Assembly (NCBI RefSeq): GCF_030142155.1
Contig: NZ_CP126247.1
Location: 3,658,001-3,722,000, forward strand
Direction of reading: 5' to 3'
Source of the DNA: Arthrobacter sp. zg-Y820
Lineage (GTDB): Bacteria; Actinomycetota; Actinomycetes; Actinomycetales; Micrococcaceae
DNA: 64,000 bases
Numbering within the stretch: position 1 is the stretch's first letter; every line of letters begins with the position of its first letter. Of this stretch, positions 1 through 9,072 are shown in pieces. Position numbers and translations under genes: made by a program. The notes under the pieces were generated by a model. The model made no database searches and was not told the DNA's origin. It was given only the letters and a program-made list of their open reading frames with translations.

Positions 1-46
1 TGGCGTAACAAATCCGGAACTGACTCATGAAAACTAGTAAGGCCTC

Positions 47-75
47 TTGTTAGATTCCTCACCTGCCGTTATGCT
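47..75 (+). promoter_or_regulatory. Putative SigA-type promoter of the protease gene
   Basis: A -35-like TTGTTA at 47-52 and a -10-like TATGCT at 70-75 are separated by exactly 17 bases. Transcription would start near base 82 and leave a leader of about 130 bases before the protease start at 212. This is a sequence match only. Confidence 0.5.
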
Positions 76-211
76 CTGGTTGAGCTTCGTCTGCCCTCTG
101 GGCGGACGGCCATTCCACTCAGTCTCGACTTCGCATTTTCTCTTGGCCAGGTACTACTCCTGTGCCCGATGCGGGGATGGGGTCTGTGCCAGTACATAAA
201 TGGGGGTTTCA

Positions 212-2839
212 ATGCAGGACAACTCGAGCGCGTTTTACAAACGCGTTGGCGCCTTAGGCGCCGCAACAGCACTGGCGGTGAGCGGAGCATTCATTGCTTC
301 CCCGGCCATGGCTTCACCCACAGGAGAGCCGGATACCACGTCCACCGATGCTCCCGTCACCACCGCCACAGAGGCGCCGGCCAGTGAAACCACCGTTGAC
401 GAAACTGTCACCGAGGAAACCGCCCCGGAAGAAGCCGTCAACGCCGGGGCTGAAGTTTCCGAAGAAGCCGGAACGCTTCCTCCCGGCCTGGCCGAAGCCC
501 TCCTCCGCGACCTGGGCATGACGGTCGAAGAGTTCGAGGCAGCCGGCGAGCTCGGCAAGAAGGCAGCGGACGCCCTTCCCGAACTCCAGGCCACCGAGGG
601 CTTCGTCAGCGTCGCCATCGAAGACGAAAAGATTGTCATCACCGGCTCCGGTGAGGCCCTCGAGGCCCTGGCCCTCGAACTGGACGCCACCCTCGTGGCT
701 CCCGCCGAAGAGGTCACCGACGAGGCTGAGGCCACGGAGGCCCCCGCTGAGGAAACAGCCGAAGCTCCGGCAGCCGAGGCCACCGAAGCCGCTGAAGAAC
801 CCGCCGCCGAGGAAGAAACTGCCGCTCCGGTCAGTCTTTCGGGTGACCCCCGCGAAATAATCAAGAACCTCCGCACTGAATACATTTCCAGTGTGGGCGT
901 CGAGAGTCTGCAGTCCATCATGCTGACGGCCGACGGCTACGTCATCAGGGCGAAAAATGCTGCGCCTGCTGCGGTTGTGGATGGTTCGGTAGTCGCCGAG
1001 CGTCTGGCCGAAGCAGCTGGAACCACTCCGGCCGATGCCTTCGCCAAGAACAATCCCAGCGTTGCAGTCGTCGACGTATCCGGTCCGGCCAAGGCTCTCG
1101 AGGACGTTGTCAACGGTCAGGGTTACGCCACCTTCACCGGCAACAGCGGCGGATCATGTTCCATCGGTTTCAACGCCTTCAATGCATCCGGTGATGCTGC
1201 AGTTATCTCGGCAGGACACTGCGCCAATGACGGTGCGGCCACCGACACCATCCTGACAGTTCCCGCCAATGACACAGCCGGTGGCGGAAGCCAGCCGTCG
1301 CTCGCGTCACCATTGGGCACCTGGGGATTCTCCCAGTTCGGCGGCGAGAATAATTCACCGACCGAGTTCGGTTCCGGGGAAAACATCGGCACCGATATCG
1401 GTGTCATCAATGGCATCAACGGTGAGCTTGACCTGCTGCCCGAGGTCACTCAGTGGACCAATCCGGAGGACCTGACGGCCAACACCGTAAAGATCACCGG
1501 AACCACCGACGCTGTTGTCGGTGCTCCTATGTGCAAGTCCGGCCGCACCACCGGCTGGAGCTGCGGCGAGGTCAGCGCCCTCGGCGAGTTCTACGTCGGC
1601 GCAGCGGACGGCGACCGCGGGGTCTGGGGCTTTGAATCCACGCTCGACAAGAATGCAGCACCCGGTGACTCCGGCGGATCCGTCATTTCCGGTTCCAACG
1701 CCATGGGCCTCGTCAGTGCCGGGCCCGAGGGTGGAAACTACTTCTTCTCCACCTCCCTCTCGGACGGCATGACCCGCCTTGAGGGTTACTCCGTTGCCGT
1801 CTTCGTTGACGCTCCGCAGCTGACCTCGCACGAAAACAAGGGCACCGTCCTCACGGACGAGGCCATTAGCGGAACCACCACCGGCACTTCCGTCAAGCTC
1901 ACCCGCGACGGTGAGACCGTTGACCTGGACGTTGTCGACGGCAAGTGGAGCTTCAACGCTCCGTCCACCGTTCCCGAAGGCGGAACGCTGGAATTCAAGG
2001 TTCAGGCGATCAACGGCTTCAACAAGTCCAAGACCGCCACCTACGAGCTGACCGTCAAGGAAGCTCCGCTGGCTGTCCCGGCTATCACAAACCCGGCCGA
2101 TGGTGCAGCCATTGCCGATGCCGTCACGACCATCACCGGCACAGGCTTTGCCGGCGCCGAGGTCTCCCTGAACGTCACCGGCGACAACACCGTCACGGAA
2201 GACAACGCCTCTACCCTAGTGGCCGTTGAAGAATCCGGTACCGCAACGGTTGCAGCCGACGGAACCTGGGAATGGAAGCTGGACGAGGCACTCACCTACG
2301 GGAAGTACTCCGTGACCGCCAGCCAGGATGGCATCGCCGGCAAGGCAAAGTCCCCGACGGCGACCTCAACGTTCAGTGTCTTCCTTGAGACACCGGCCGT
2401 TACCTCGATCACCGAGGGGCAGGACTTCGCTGAAGGCGAGAACCCGGCAGATATCTCCGGTACCGGCACAGCCGGCGCCAAGGTGGACGTCACCATCGGC
2501 GAGAACACCCTTTCCGCAACCGTTGGCGACAACGGCGACTGGAAGGTCACGGGCTTCCCGGTCCTGGTTCCGGGCAGCTACACGGTCTCGGCCGTGCAGA
2601 CCCTGGAGGGCGCGACCTCCGCACCCGCTGAGGTCACCTTCACGGTTACCGAGGTAGTCGTTGAAGAGGCGGCTCCGCCCGTTGTACCCCCGGCCCCTGC
2701 CCCGGACAACAACGGTGACGGCCTGCCCGACACCGGTGCTGCCGGCATGGGTCTGTTCGCCGGAGCAGGTCTTCTGCTCACCGCCGGTGGAATCAGCGCC
2801 CTGCTGATCAACCGCCGCCGCCAGCTGCAGGATGCATAA
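212..2839 (+). CDS. LPXTG-anchored S1-family (streptogrisin/alpha-lytic-like) serine protease with Ig-like repeats
   Basis: Secreted, cell-wall-anchored trypsin-fold protease of 875 residues. A signal peptide ends near residue 34 (PAMA). A helical, acidic Ala/Glu-rich pro-region follows, resembling alpha-lytic protease pro-domains. The catalytic triad is visible as SAGHC (His336), GTDIG (Asp395) and GDSGGS (Ser487). Bacterial Ig-like modules occupy about residues 540-800, and a Pro-rich spacer leads to LPDTG (838-842), a membrane helix and an RRR tail, the classic sortase sorting signal. The start at 212 is preferred because GGGGG lies five bases upstream; an in-frame ATG at 200 lacks such a site. 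The gene stands alone between a promoter at 47-75 and a terminator at 2863-2897. The substrate is unknown. Family assignment is firm; the surface role follows from the sorting signal. Confidence 0.9.
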   Translation: MQDNSSAFYKRVGALGAATALAVSGAFIASPAMASPTGEPDTTSTDAPVTTATEAPASETTVDETVTEETAPEEAVNAGAEVSEEAGTLPPGLAEALLRDLGMTVEEFEAAGELGKKAADALPELQATEGFVSVAIEDEKIVITGSGEALEALALELDATLVAPAEEVTDEAEATEAPAEETAEAPAAEATEAAEEPAAEEETAAPVSLSGDPREIIKNLRTEYISSVGVESLQSIMLTADGYVIRAKNAAPAAVVDGSVVAERLAEAAGTTPADAFAKNNPSVAVVDVSGPAKALEDVVNGQGYATFTGNSGGSCSIGFNAFNASGDAAVISAGHCANDGAATDTILTVPANDTAGGGSQPSLASPLGTWGFSQFGGENNSPTEFGSGENIGTDIGVINGINGELDLLPEVTQWTNPEDLTANTVKITGTTDAVVGAPMCKSGRTTGWSCGEVSALGEFYVGAADGDRGVWGFESTLDKNAAPGDSGGSVISGSNAMGLVSAGPEGGNYFFSTSLSDGMTRLEGYSVAVFVDAPQLTSHENKGTVLTDEAISGTTTGTSVKLTRDGETVDLDVVDGKWSFNAPSTVPEGGTLEFKVQAINGFNKSKTATYELTVKEAPLAVPAITNPADGAAIADAVTTITGTGFAGAEVSLNVTGDNTVTEDNASTLVAVEESGTATVAADGTWEWKLDEALTYGKYSVTASQDGIAGKAKSPTATSTFSVFLETPAVTSITEGQDFAEGENPADISGTGTAGAKVDVTIGENTLSATVGDNGDWKVTGFPVLVPGSYTVSAVQTLEGATSAPAEVTFTVTEVVVEEAAPPVVPPAPAPDNNGDGLPDTGAAGMGLFAGAGLLLTAGGISALLINRRRQLQDA

Positions 2840-2862
2840 TCTGCAACTAGCGTGACATCACC

Positions 2863-2897
2863 AAAGCAGGTCCCGGCCTTGTGCCGGGGCCCGCTTT
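2863..2897 (+). terminator. Rho-independent-like terminator after the protease gene
   Basis: A near-perfect hairpin (AAAGC-GG-CCCGGCC paired with GCCGGG-CC-GCTTT, loop TTGT) begins 24 bases after the protease stop. A U-tract is formed only by the TTT in the descending arm. Confidence 0.6.
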
Positions 2898-2935
2898 GGT
2901 ATTACGTGCATATTGGATCGATTCCAGGAGGCTCC

Positions 2936-3655
2936 ATGTCCCCGCAACTCCGACCAACCGGCCGTACCGCTTCACCACACTTCTCTTTCCGGCCCCCGAC
3001 CTTCGCGCACCGCGCCACGCCTCCGGTCCTTGCCCTGGCCACGGCCGCCCTGCTGGTCCTCAGCGGCTGCGGGCCGGACCCGCAGTCGAAGGACACTGCT
3101 CCCTCGGCCTCCACCGAGTCGCCAGCGCCGGCAGCGTCGAGCAGTGCCTCCGGCGACGTCATCGGACCCCCCGGCAACGAGCCCCCGGAGACCGTCGCCG
3201 CAACACCCTCGGACCCGGATCCAGCAACCTTAGCGGAGGACCGAATGACAGACCTTCTGCAGCTTCATGCCCGGCTCAAGACCGAGCTGGGCACCGCCTA
3301 TTCCGATGCGTGGATCGAGGACAACCAGCTCCACGTCGCAGTCACCACACCGGAAGCAGAGGCACTCGTCTACGGTGCCGGAGCCCTTCCCTCCCGCACC
3401 GAGTTCACCGAGCAGCAGCTGCGCGAGGCCGCTGACGCCTTTAAGGCATGGCTCGCCACGGACGCCGCTCCATCCGTCCAGCTGCACTGGCTGGGGACGA
3501 GCGGGCGAACCGGCAGCATCACCGTCCGTGTTCCGGCTGAACAGGTCCAGCCGCTGGCCGATGCCGTGGCCGAGCAGAGTCCTGCCGGACCAGTCAAAAT
3601 CATTGTGGAGGAGTCCAGCGGCCCGGCCACGCCGTTCGCCACAAACGCCCCCTAG
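2936..3655 (+). CDS. Putative lipoprotein of unknown function
   Basis: A 239-residue predicted lipoprotein. A basic/aromatic N-terminus is followed by a hydrophobic stretch ending in the lipobox LSGC (near residue 46), so the mature protein should be diacylglyceryl-anchored on the outer face of the membrane. A Ser/Ala/Pro-rich linker of about 60 residues leads to a globular C-terminal domain rich in Gln, Glu and Val that I do not recognise. The start at 2936 is chosen because AGGAGG lies just upstream; the frame is open from 2852 without a better site. It follows the protease terminator, so it is probably its own transcription unit. No catalytic motif is visible. Confidence 0.75.
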   Translation: MSPQLRPTGRTASPHFSFRPPTFAHRATPPVLALATAALLVLSGCGPDPQSKDTAPSASTESPAPAASSSASGDVIGPPGNEPPETVAATPSDPDPATLAEDRMTDLLQLHARLKTELGTAYSDAWIEDNQLHVAVTTPEAEALVYGAGALPSRTEFTEQQLREAADAFKAWLATDAAPSVQLHWLGTSGRTGSITVRVPAEQVQPLADAVAEQSPAGPVKIIVEESSGPATPFATNAP

Positions 3656-3755
3656 AAGGGTGTCAAGCGGTCAAGGGCTGTCTGGCCGATGGACGGCTGC
3701 CTAGACTGGAGGGCGTCGAGCAAACGGCATTCCGGCCTCTTCCCAGGACCCCCAC

Positions 3756-4262
3756 ATGGAACAGAAGCTGCAGAGACTCCTGTATTCCCTTCCAACCCGG
3801 ACCGCCTGGATCATCATCGGCTGCTGCGCCGCCTTCTGGCTCGTTTGCCTCACGGGGATCCTCACCCCGCCGGTGTCCATACCGCCTCATTTCACGCTCT
3901 TGTGGTTTTACGCCATGCTCATGCTGATACTGGCTTCCGGCATCGCAGTCATCGGCAGCACCGCTGTCCTGGTAGTGAAACGCGGCGGCCGGGCCCTGCC
4001 CGCCCGCCCGGTGCCCGAGTCGGCGGTGCCGTCGCCGGCAGCGGCACCGCCGCCGGCAGCGGCACCGCCGCCGGCACCACCGCCGCCGGCACCGGCAGAA
4101 CCGGACGATGCCGCAGCAGACCAGCTGGCGGGATTGGGCCGGATGATGGACGATCCCGACAACCTCGATCCGCCGGACGCCGTGTCTGCCGAGGGTGCAC
4201 GGCCGGAACCTGCGCAGTTGCGCAAGGCCTCAAAGCCCAAGCCCCGCAAGCCGCGGCGCTAG
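3756..4262 (+). CDS. Small membrane protein with Pro/Ala-rich cytoplasmic tail
   Basis: A 168-residue protein of unknown function. Two membrane helices (about residues 18-37 and 47-72) are followed by a basic VVKRGGR stop-transfer segment, then a Pro/Ala-rich tail encoded by imperfect 18-base DNA repeats (about 4025-4095), an acidic patch and a strongly basic C-terminus ending in PKPRKPRR. The topology suggests two helices with a long cytoplasmic tail. A TAGACT -10-like hexamer lies upstream at 3702-3707. There is no close operon partner: the gap to the sigma-factor gene is about 200 bases. The repeats make this gene prone to length variation between strains. Confidence 0.65.
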   Translation: MEQKLQRLLYSLPTRTAWIIIGCCAAFWLVCLTGILTPPVSIPPHFTLLWFYAMLMLILASGIAVIGSTAVLVVKRGGRALPARPVPESAVPSPAAAPPPAAAPPPAPPPPAPAEPDDAAADQLAGLGRMMDDPDNLDPPDAVSAEGARPEPAQLRKASKPKPRKPRR

Positions 4263-4458
4263 GATCTTCCGGGCGGCGCTAGTTCCGGGCGGTTGCTTGC
4301 CCATCGGACCGGAGAAGCGCCGTATACCTTCTGTTCCAGCGAGAAGTAAAGCCCCTTTTCACATTCCCCTATAACGCTCTTGAAAAGCAAAGGTGCTTCT
4401 GTTTTCCTGAGGTAGCGGTCCAGCAGGGGGCCAAGCAGTCACTACTGAAGAGCTGCCC

Positions 4459-5292
4459 ATGACGCCTCCTGAGTCCGATGCCCTCATCCACTTTGCCGAA
4501 GCCCGCAGCGCGTGCGGCGACCTGCAGCAGGCCCTCCACAACGAGCTCGTCCTCCGGCACCGCAACCTGGCGGACAGCGTGGCCGGCGCCTACAGCGGAC
4601 CGGGACGCGACCGGGCCGACCTCCGGCAAGTGGCCTACATCGGACTCATCAAGGCAGTGAAACGGTTCGATCCCGCCGTGGGACATCATTTTCCGGCGTT
4701 TGCCATTCCCACCATGCACGGCGAGATCAAGCGCTATCTGCGGGACCAGTCGTGGATGGTGCGCCCGCCGCGGGAAGTGCAGGACCTGCGCACCACCATC
4801 GCGAAGGTCTATCCGTCCCTGGTCCAGCGGCTGGTGCGCGAACCGTCCCTGCCGGAGTTGGCGCAGGAGCTGGGACAGGACGAAAAGATGGTGGCGGAGG
4901 CACTGAACTGCCAGAGCAGCCTCCAGCCCGACTCCCTCGATGCCCCCTTTGAAGGCGGCTATCTCGCTGACATCCACGGAAGCATCGACAGCAGGCTGGA
5001 ACAGGCAGAAAACCTGGCGGTGTTGGCATTGGCTCTCCGGAAGCTGGAGGACAGCGAAAAGGACCTGCTCTTCCGCCGCTACTTTCACGAGGAGCCGCAG
5101 CACGTCATCGGCGAGCGCCTGGGCATGACCCAAATGCAGGTCTCGCGCAAGCTGGCCAAAATCCTGGTCAAACTTCAGCACGAAATCCTCGGCAGCCCGG
5201 GCGCGGGGTCGGCAGGCCGGGTGCCCGGTTCCGGCGCGGGGGCCGGTCCGGCTGCGGGGGCCGGTCCGGCTGCGGAAAGCGCAAGCGCCTAA
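4459..5292 (+). CDS. SigB/SigF/SigG-family RNA polymerase sigma factor
   Basis: Alternative sigma factor of 277 residues, close to the family's usual 250-270. Region 2 is visible around residues 40-110, including the DLRQVAYIGLIKAVKRFDP core-binding segment and the FAIPTMHGEIKRYLRDQSW melting segment. A region-3-like helix pair follows (EPSLPELAQELG), and a region-4 helix-turn-helix lies near residues 190-235 (the residues around GERLGMTQMQVSR). The C-terminus ends in a Gly/Pro/Ala repeat tail of low complexity. In Actinobacteria such factors govern stress or stationary-phase regulons. No anti-sigma or anti-anti-sigma gene sits next to it, which is unusual for this family. It converges with the glycosyltransferase on the other strand with a 4-base overlap of stops. 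Confidence 0.88.
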   Translation: MTPPESDALIHFAEARSACGDLQQALHNELVLRHRNLADSVAGAYSGPGRDRADLRQVAYIGLIKAVKRFDPAVGHHFPAFAIPTMHGEIKRYLRDQSWMVRPPREVQDLRTTIAKVYPSLVQRLVREPSLPELAQELGQDEKMVAEALNCQSSLQPDSLDAPFEGGYLADIHGSIDSRLEQAENLAVLALALRKLEDSEKDLLFRRYFHEEPQHVIGERLGMTQMQVSRKLAKILVKLQHEILGSPGAGSAGRVPGSGAGAGPAAGAGPAAESASA

Positions 5293-6257
5293 GTCCGGGC
5301 GCCGCCCCCGGCCTGGAGGATCTCCAGTTTTTCGGCAGCCGCCAGCACATCCTGCACGGTCACCGCCAGCAGCGCCGGATCCGGCTCGGCGGCGAAGGTG
5401 TCCCCCACCCGCTGCGTCTCGTCGGTCAGGGCGATGTGCGGACCCGGGGGCGGGCCCCATTCCGCGACGGGTGCCGGACCGAAAATCACCACCGACGGCC
5501 GGGCATAGGCCGAGGCCAGATGGGCTGCCCCGGTATCGGCGGACACCACCAGCGACGCCGCGGCGACGGCTGCCGCAAACTCATCCAGTCCCAGTTCCCC
5601 GGCGACGACGGCACTTTGCCGGAGCCCGGCCAGCTCCGCTGCCGCGAGCGCCCGGGGGCGTTCACTCCGGCTCCCGGTGAACAGGATCTCCCGGCCGGTG
5701 CGGTGAAGTTCGGCGGCAACTGCGGCGAAGCGTTCCACCGGCCAAAGACGGCTGCCGTACGCCGCCCCCACATGAATGACCGCCGCACCCGGTGCCGGGC
5801 TGGCAGACCGCGGCGGCAGCAGGAGATAGTCCAGCGGATCGGCCGGAATCCCGTGCCAGTTCATCAGGCCCGCCCAGCGCTCCCGTTCATGGAGACCGTC
5901 CCGCCACTTCGGACCCGCCAGTCCCGGTCCGGCGTGCCCGAGCAGCCGGCGCGGTGCCAGAGCCTCCAGCCGTCCCGTGCTTTCCGGACCGCTGCCGTGC
6001 AGGTTCACCGCCACGTCAATGCGCCCGGGCTTCAGCGGAATGGGAACATCCAGCCCGTGCAGCGGCAGGAGCCCATCCACGCTGCCCACCAGCGCCACCA
6101 CCGGAGCCAGCCATTCCTGCGCCGCATAGGAGATGCGATGGTCCGGAAACGCCCGGCGCAGAGCCCGCAGGGCCGGAACCGCCACCAGCAGGTCCCCCAG
6201 TTTCAGGGCCCGCAGGGCCAGGAGCTCAGGCTGTTCGCTGTTGCCGGTGCGTTTCAT
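5289..6257 (-). CDS. Glycosyltransferase family 9 (heptosyltransferase-like)
   Basis: Predicted 322-residue GT-B-fold transferase of the ADP-heptose:LPS heptosyltransferase family. The N-terminus has LKLGDLLVAVPALRALRRAFP, typical of GT9, and the nucleotide-binding C-lobe shows SADTGAAHLASA followed by PSVVIFGP. The start is set at 6257 because GGAGGGAG precedes that ATG; the longer reading frame upstream has no ribosome-binding site. It is divergent from the gmhB operon and about 135 bases away from it, so a shared regulatory gap is likely. Together with the operon it points to transfer of heptose-like residues onto a cell-surface glycan. A Gram-positive has no lipopolysaccharide, so the acceptor is unknown. 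Family call strong, donor inferred from context. Confidence 0.85.
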   Translation of the reverse strand: MKRTGNSEQPELLALRALKLGDLLVAVPALRALRRAFPDHRISYAAQEWLAPVVALVGSVDGLLPLHGLDVPIPLKPGRIDVAVNLHGSGPESTGRLEALAPRRLLGHAGPGLAGPKWRDGLHERERWAGLMNWHGIPADPLDYLLLPPRSASPAPGAAVIHVGAAYGSRLWPVERFAAVAAELHRTGREILFTGSRSERPRALAAAELAGLRQSAVVAGELGLDEFAAAVAAASLVVSADTGAAHLASAYARPSVVIFGPAPVAEWGPPPGPHIALTDETQRVGDTFAAEPDPALLAVTVQDVLAAAEKLEILQAGGGART

Positions 6258-6392
6258 TCCACTCCCTCCGCCGCCGAGCCGTCCGCTGCGGCGGAACGAG
6301 TGGTCCTCATCCTGCCAGAGAGGCGTCTGCGGGCTAAGCAACGGAAGAAGAGCGAGAAGAAGTGGCAGCAAAACTGTTTAGGTGCGATACGG

Positions 6393-6947
6393 ATGGGGAA
6401 CAAGTTCGGTATGGGAGAACTGACCTTCGAAACGCCGCGCGCGGTGCTCTTCGACCGTGACGGCACACTGGTGCGCGATGTCCCGTACAACGGCAATCCG
6501 GACCTGGTGCAGCCCTTTCCCCAGGCCGCCGGGATCCTGCGGCAGCTGCGGCGGGAGGGCATCCGGACCGGCGTCATCAGCAATCAGTCCGGCGTGGCCC
6601 GCGGCCTGCTGACGCCCTCCCAGGTGGCGGCCGTCAACGCCCGGATCCAGTACCTGCTCGGCCGGTTCGACGTCTGGGAGGTCTGCCCGCACGGACCGGA
6701 GGACGGATGCGGGTGCCGCAAACCGCAGCCGGGCATGATCCACAGCGCCTGCGCCCGGCTGGGCCTGCGACCCGCAGAGGTGGCGGTGATCGGCGACATC
6801 GGCGCTGACATGGCGGCCGCCCAAGCCGCCGGTGCCCGGGCCGTCCTGGTGCCCACCGCCGTCACGCTGCCCGAGGAAACCGCCGCCGCCCCGCTGGTGG
6901 CCCGGGATCTGGCCGGCGCCGTCGCACTGCTGTTGGGCCGCCCGTGA
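6393..6947 (+). CDS. gmhB: D,D-heptose 1,7-bisphosphate phosphatase (GmhB, HAD family)
   Basis: HAD-superfamily phosphatase of 184 residues predicted to remove the 7-phosphate from D-glycero-beta-D-manno-heptose 1,7-bisphosphate in the ADP-heptose pathway. Visible motifs are the nucleophile loop FDRDGTLV, SNQSGVARG, the structural zinc cluster CPHGPEDGCGCRKPQPGM that marks the GmhB/HisB-N subfamily, and the late HAD motif IGDIGADMAAA. The start at 6393 is a reasonable choice (AGGTG upstream); an in-frame ATG at 6411 is equally plausible. It opens an operon in which each of the next genes overlaps its predecessor by four bases. HisB-type phosphatases share the fold, but the neighbouring gmhA and hldE favour heptose. 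Confidence 0.85.
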   Translation: MGNKFGMGELTFETPRAVLFDRDGTLVRDVPYNGNPDLVQPFPQAAGILRQLRREGIRTGVISNQSGVARGLLTPSQVAAVNARIQYLLGRFDVWEVCPHGPEDGCGCRKPQPGMIHSACARLGLRPAEVAVIGDIGADMAAAQAAGARAVLVPTAVTLPEETAAAPLVARDLAGAVALLLGRP

Positions 6948-8005
6948 CGCGCCGCGTGCTGGTGGCCCGGCTGGACAGTGCCGGAGATGTGCTGCTCGCG
7001 GGGCCGGCCGTCCGTGCGGTCGCGGCCGGGCCGCAGACCCGGGTCACCCTGCTGTGCGGACCGCAGGGGGCCGACGCTGGCCGCCTCCTGCCCGGCGCCG
7101 AGAGCGTACTCACCTGGACCGCCGCCTGGATCACCGATCCTGCGCCGCCGGCAACCGCCGCCTCCCTTACCCGCCTGGAGGAGGAGGTGCGCCGCGCAGG
7201 CATCGAGGAAGCGGTGATCCTGACCTCGTTCCACCAATCCCCGCTGCCGCTGGCCCTGGTGCTGCGCCTGGCCGGCGTTGCCCGGATCACCGGGGCGTCG
7301 GTGGATTACGCCGGTTCGCTCCTGGACATCCGGCTGCGGCCCGGCGAGGACTTCCCCGAGGACCAGCCCGAAGCGGAGCGGGCGCTGCGGATCGCCGGGG
7401 CGGCCGGCTACCGGCTGCCGGCGGACGACGACGGACGCCTGCGCCTGCGCGAAACCCCCGACGTCGGGCATCTGGTGGGCAGCGGCCCCTACGTGGTGGT
7501 TCACCCGGGCGCGGCGGTTCCGGCCCGCGCCTGGCCGGCCCTGCACCACGCGGCGGTGGTGGAACTGCTGACCGCCGCCGGGCACCGGGTGGTCGTCACG
7601 GGCGGTCCCGGGGAAACCCGGCTGACCGCCACGGTGGCCGGCGTGGCAGGCCTGGATCTGGGCGGGCGCACCGACCTGCGGTCCCTGGCCGGCGTGCTGG
7701 CCGGAGCGTCGGCCGTCGTCGTCGGCAACACCGGTCCGGCCCATCTGGCCGCAGCCGTCGGAACGCCCGTGGTGAGCCTGTTCGCCCCCGTGGTGCCGGC
7801 CGTCCGGTGGGCGCCGTACCGGGTGCCCCTGGAACTGCTGGGGAACCAAAATGCTCCCTGCCGGCTGAGCCGGGCCCGGGACTGCCCGGTGCCGGGGCAC
7901 CCCTGCCTTTCCGACATCATGCCGGAAGAGGTGGTGGAGGCAGTGCACCGCTTAACCGCCGGAGTGACCTCTTTGGGAACGCGCAGAGAAACGAGGACTG
8001 CATGA
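6944..8005 (+). CDS. Glycosyltransferase family 9 (heptosyltransferase-like)
   Basis: Second family-9 transferase of the locus, 353 residues. The N-terminal RVLVARLDSAGDVLLAGPAV and the C-lobe VVHPGAAVPAR and GNTGPAHLAAAVGTP segments fit heptosyltransferases. The GTG start overlaps the gmhB stop (GTGA), so translation should be coupled. A short Cys-containing C-terminal stretch (CRLSRARDCPVPGHPCLS) resembles the Cys-rich tail seen in several GT9 enzymes. Predicted to act at the cytoplasmic face using an ADP-heptose made by its operon neighbours; this donor is inferred from context only. Confidence 0.84.
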   Translation: MTRRVLVARLDSAGDVLLAGPAVRAVAAGPQTRVTLLCGPQGADAGRLLPGAESVLTWTAAWITDPAPPATAASLTRLEEEVRRAGIEEAVILTSFHQSPLPLALVLRLAGVARITGASVDYAGSLLDIRLRPGEDFPEDQPEAERALRIAGAAGYRLPADDDGRLRLRETPDVGHLVGSGPYVVVHPGAAVPARAWPALHHAAVVELLTAAGHRVVVTGGPGETRLTATVAGVAGLDLGGRTDLRSLAGVLAGASAVVVGNTGPAHLAAAVGTPVVSLFAPVVPAVRWAPYRVPLELLGNQNAPCRLSRARDCPVPGHPCLSDIMPEEVVEAVHRLTAGVTSLGTRRETRTA

Positions 8006-9072
8006 GGATCCTGCTGTGGCATGTGCACGGCGGCTGGATGGAAGCCTTCGTCCGCGGACCGCACGAGTACATCCTGCCGGCCACTGAGGAAGGCGGCCCG
8101 TGGGGCTTGGGCCGGGGCGGCCGGAACTGGCCGGCATCAGCGCTCGAATGCGCCCCCGGCGACCTGCGGGATGCGGAGATCGACGCCGTCGTGCTCCAGC
8201 GGCCGGAGGAGCTCGATGCCTGCGAGCGCCTGCTGGGCCGGCGCCCCGGAAGGGACCTTCCGGCCGTGTACCTGGAACACAACACCCCCCGGAACGGCGT
8301 CCCCGGCGGCAGCCATCCGCTCGCCGACCAGAGCAGCATCCCCATCATTCACGTCACGCACTTCAACAGCCTGTTCTGGGACAGCGGCCGGGCACCCACC
8401 CGGGTCATCGAACACGGCATTCCGGATCCCGGCTACCGGTACACCGGGGAGCGGGAACACCTTGGGGTGGTGATCAATGATCCGGTCCGCCGCTGGCGGG
8501 TCACCGGCACCGATCTGCTGCCGCGCTTCGCCCGCGCCGCCCGGCTGGAGGTTTTCGGCATGGGCGGCGAGGGGCTGGCCGCCGCCACCGGCCTGGGCCC
8601 GGATGACCTCAGCGTCCGCGGCGACCTGGCCATCGAAGCGCTGCATGCGGAACTGGCCGGATGCCGGGCCTACGTCCATCCCATGCGCTGGACGTCCCTG
8701 GGCCTGTCCCTGCTCGAAGCGATGCACCTGGGCCTGCCGGTGCTGGCGCTGGCTACCACCGAAGCCGTCCGCGCCGTCCCCCCGGAGGCCGGAGGGATTT
8801 CCGCCGACGTCGGGGAACTGGTCCAGCGGGCAGCGGACCTGGTCCGCGAGCCCGAGGAGGCACGGATGCGGGGCCGGGCCGCCCGGAACTTTGCCCTGCA
8901 GCACTACGGCCTGGCCGCGTTCCTGGCGGCCTGGGACACCACGCTGTCGGACGTGGCAACCCGGGGCGGCGGACGGCCGCCGGACCCGGGGTGCAGGGGA
9001 AACGCCGCGGAAACGCCGCCGAATCAGCGGCTCACGGAAGTGTCGGCAGCGGCCGGAGGGGGCAGGCAGTGA
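8002..9072 (+). CDS. GT4-like glycosyltransferase
   Basis: A 356-residue glycosyltransferase. The recognisable part is the C-terminal GT-B donor-binding lobe with [20 protein letters not shown], the usual EX7E-type region near residues 233-252. The N-terminal half is atypical and has VYLEHNTP and [10 protein letters not shown] segments rather than a canonical glycine-rich loop. The ATG overlaps the upstream stop by four bases (ATGA). The C-terminal 40 residues are Gly/Pro-rich and probably disordered. Likely builds the same surface glycan as the neighbouring enzymes; sugar donor and acceptor cannot be read from the sequence. Confidence 0.75.
   Translation: MRILLWHVHGGWMEAFVRGPHEYILPATEEGGPWGLGRGGRNWPASALECAPGDLRDAEIDAVVLQRPEELDACERLLGRRPGRDLPAVYLEHNTPRNGVPGGSHPLADQSSIPIIHVTHFNSLFWDSGRAPTRVIEHGIPDPGYRYTGEREHLGVVINDPVRRWRVTGTDLLPRFARAARLEVFGMGGEGLAAATGLGPDDLSVRGDLAIEALHAELAGCRAYVHPMRWTSLGLSLLEAMHLGLPVLALATTEAVRAVPPEAGGISADVGELVQRAADLVREPEEARMRGRAARNFALQHYGLAAFLAAWDTTLSDVATRGGGRPPDPGCRGNAAETPPNQRLTEVSAAAGGGRQ

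Noticed and set aside
5436..6392. Long open frame upstream of gmhB
   Set aside because: It is the antisense of the GT9 gene at 5289-6257; protein-like features begin only at the GmhB start.
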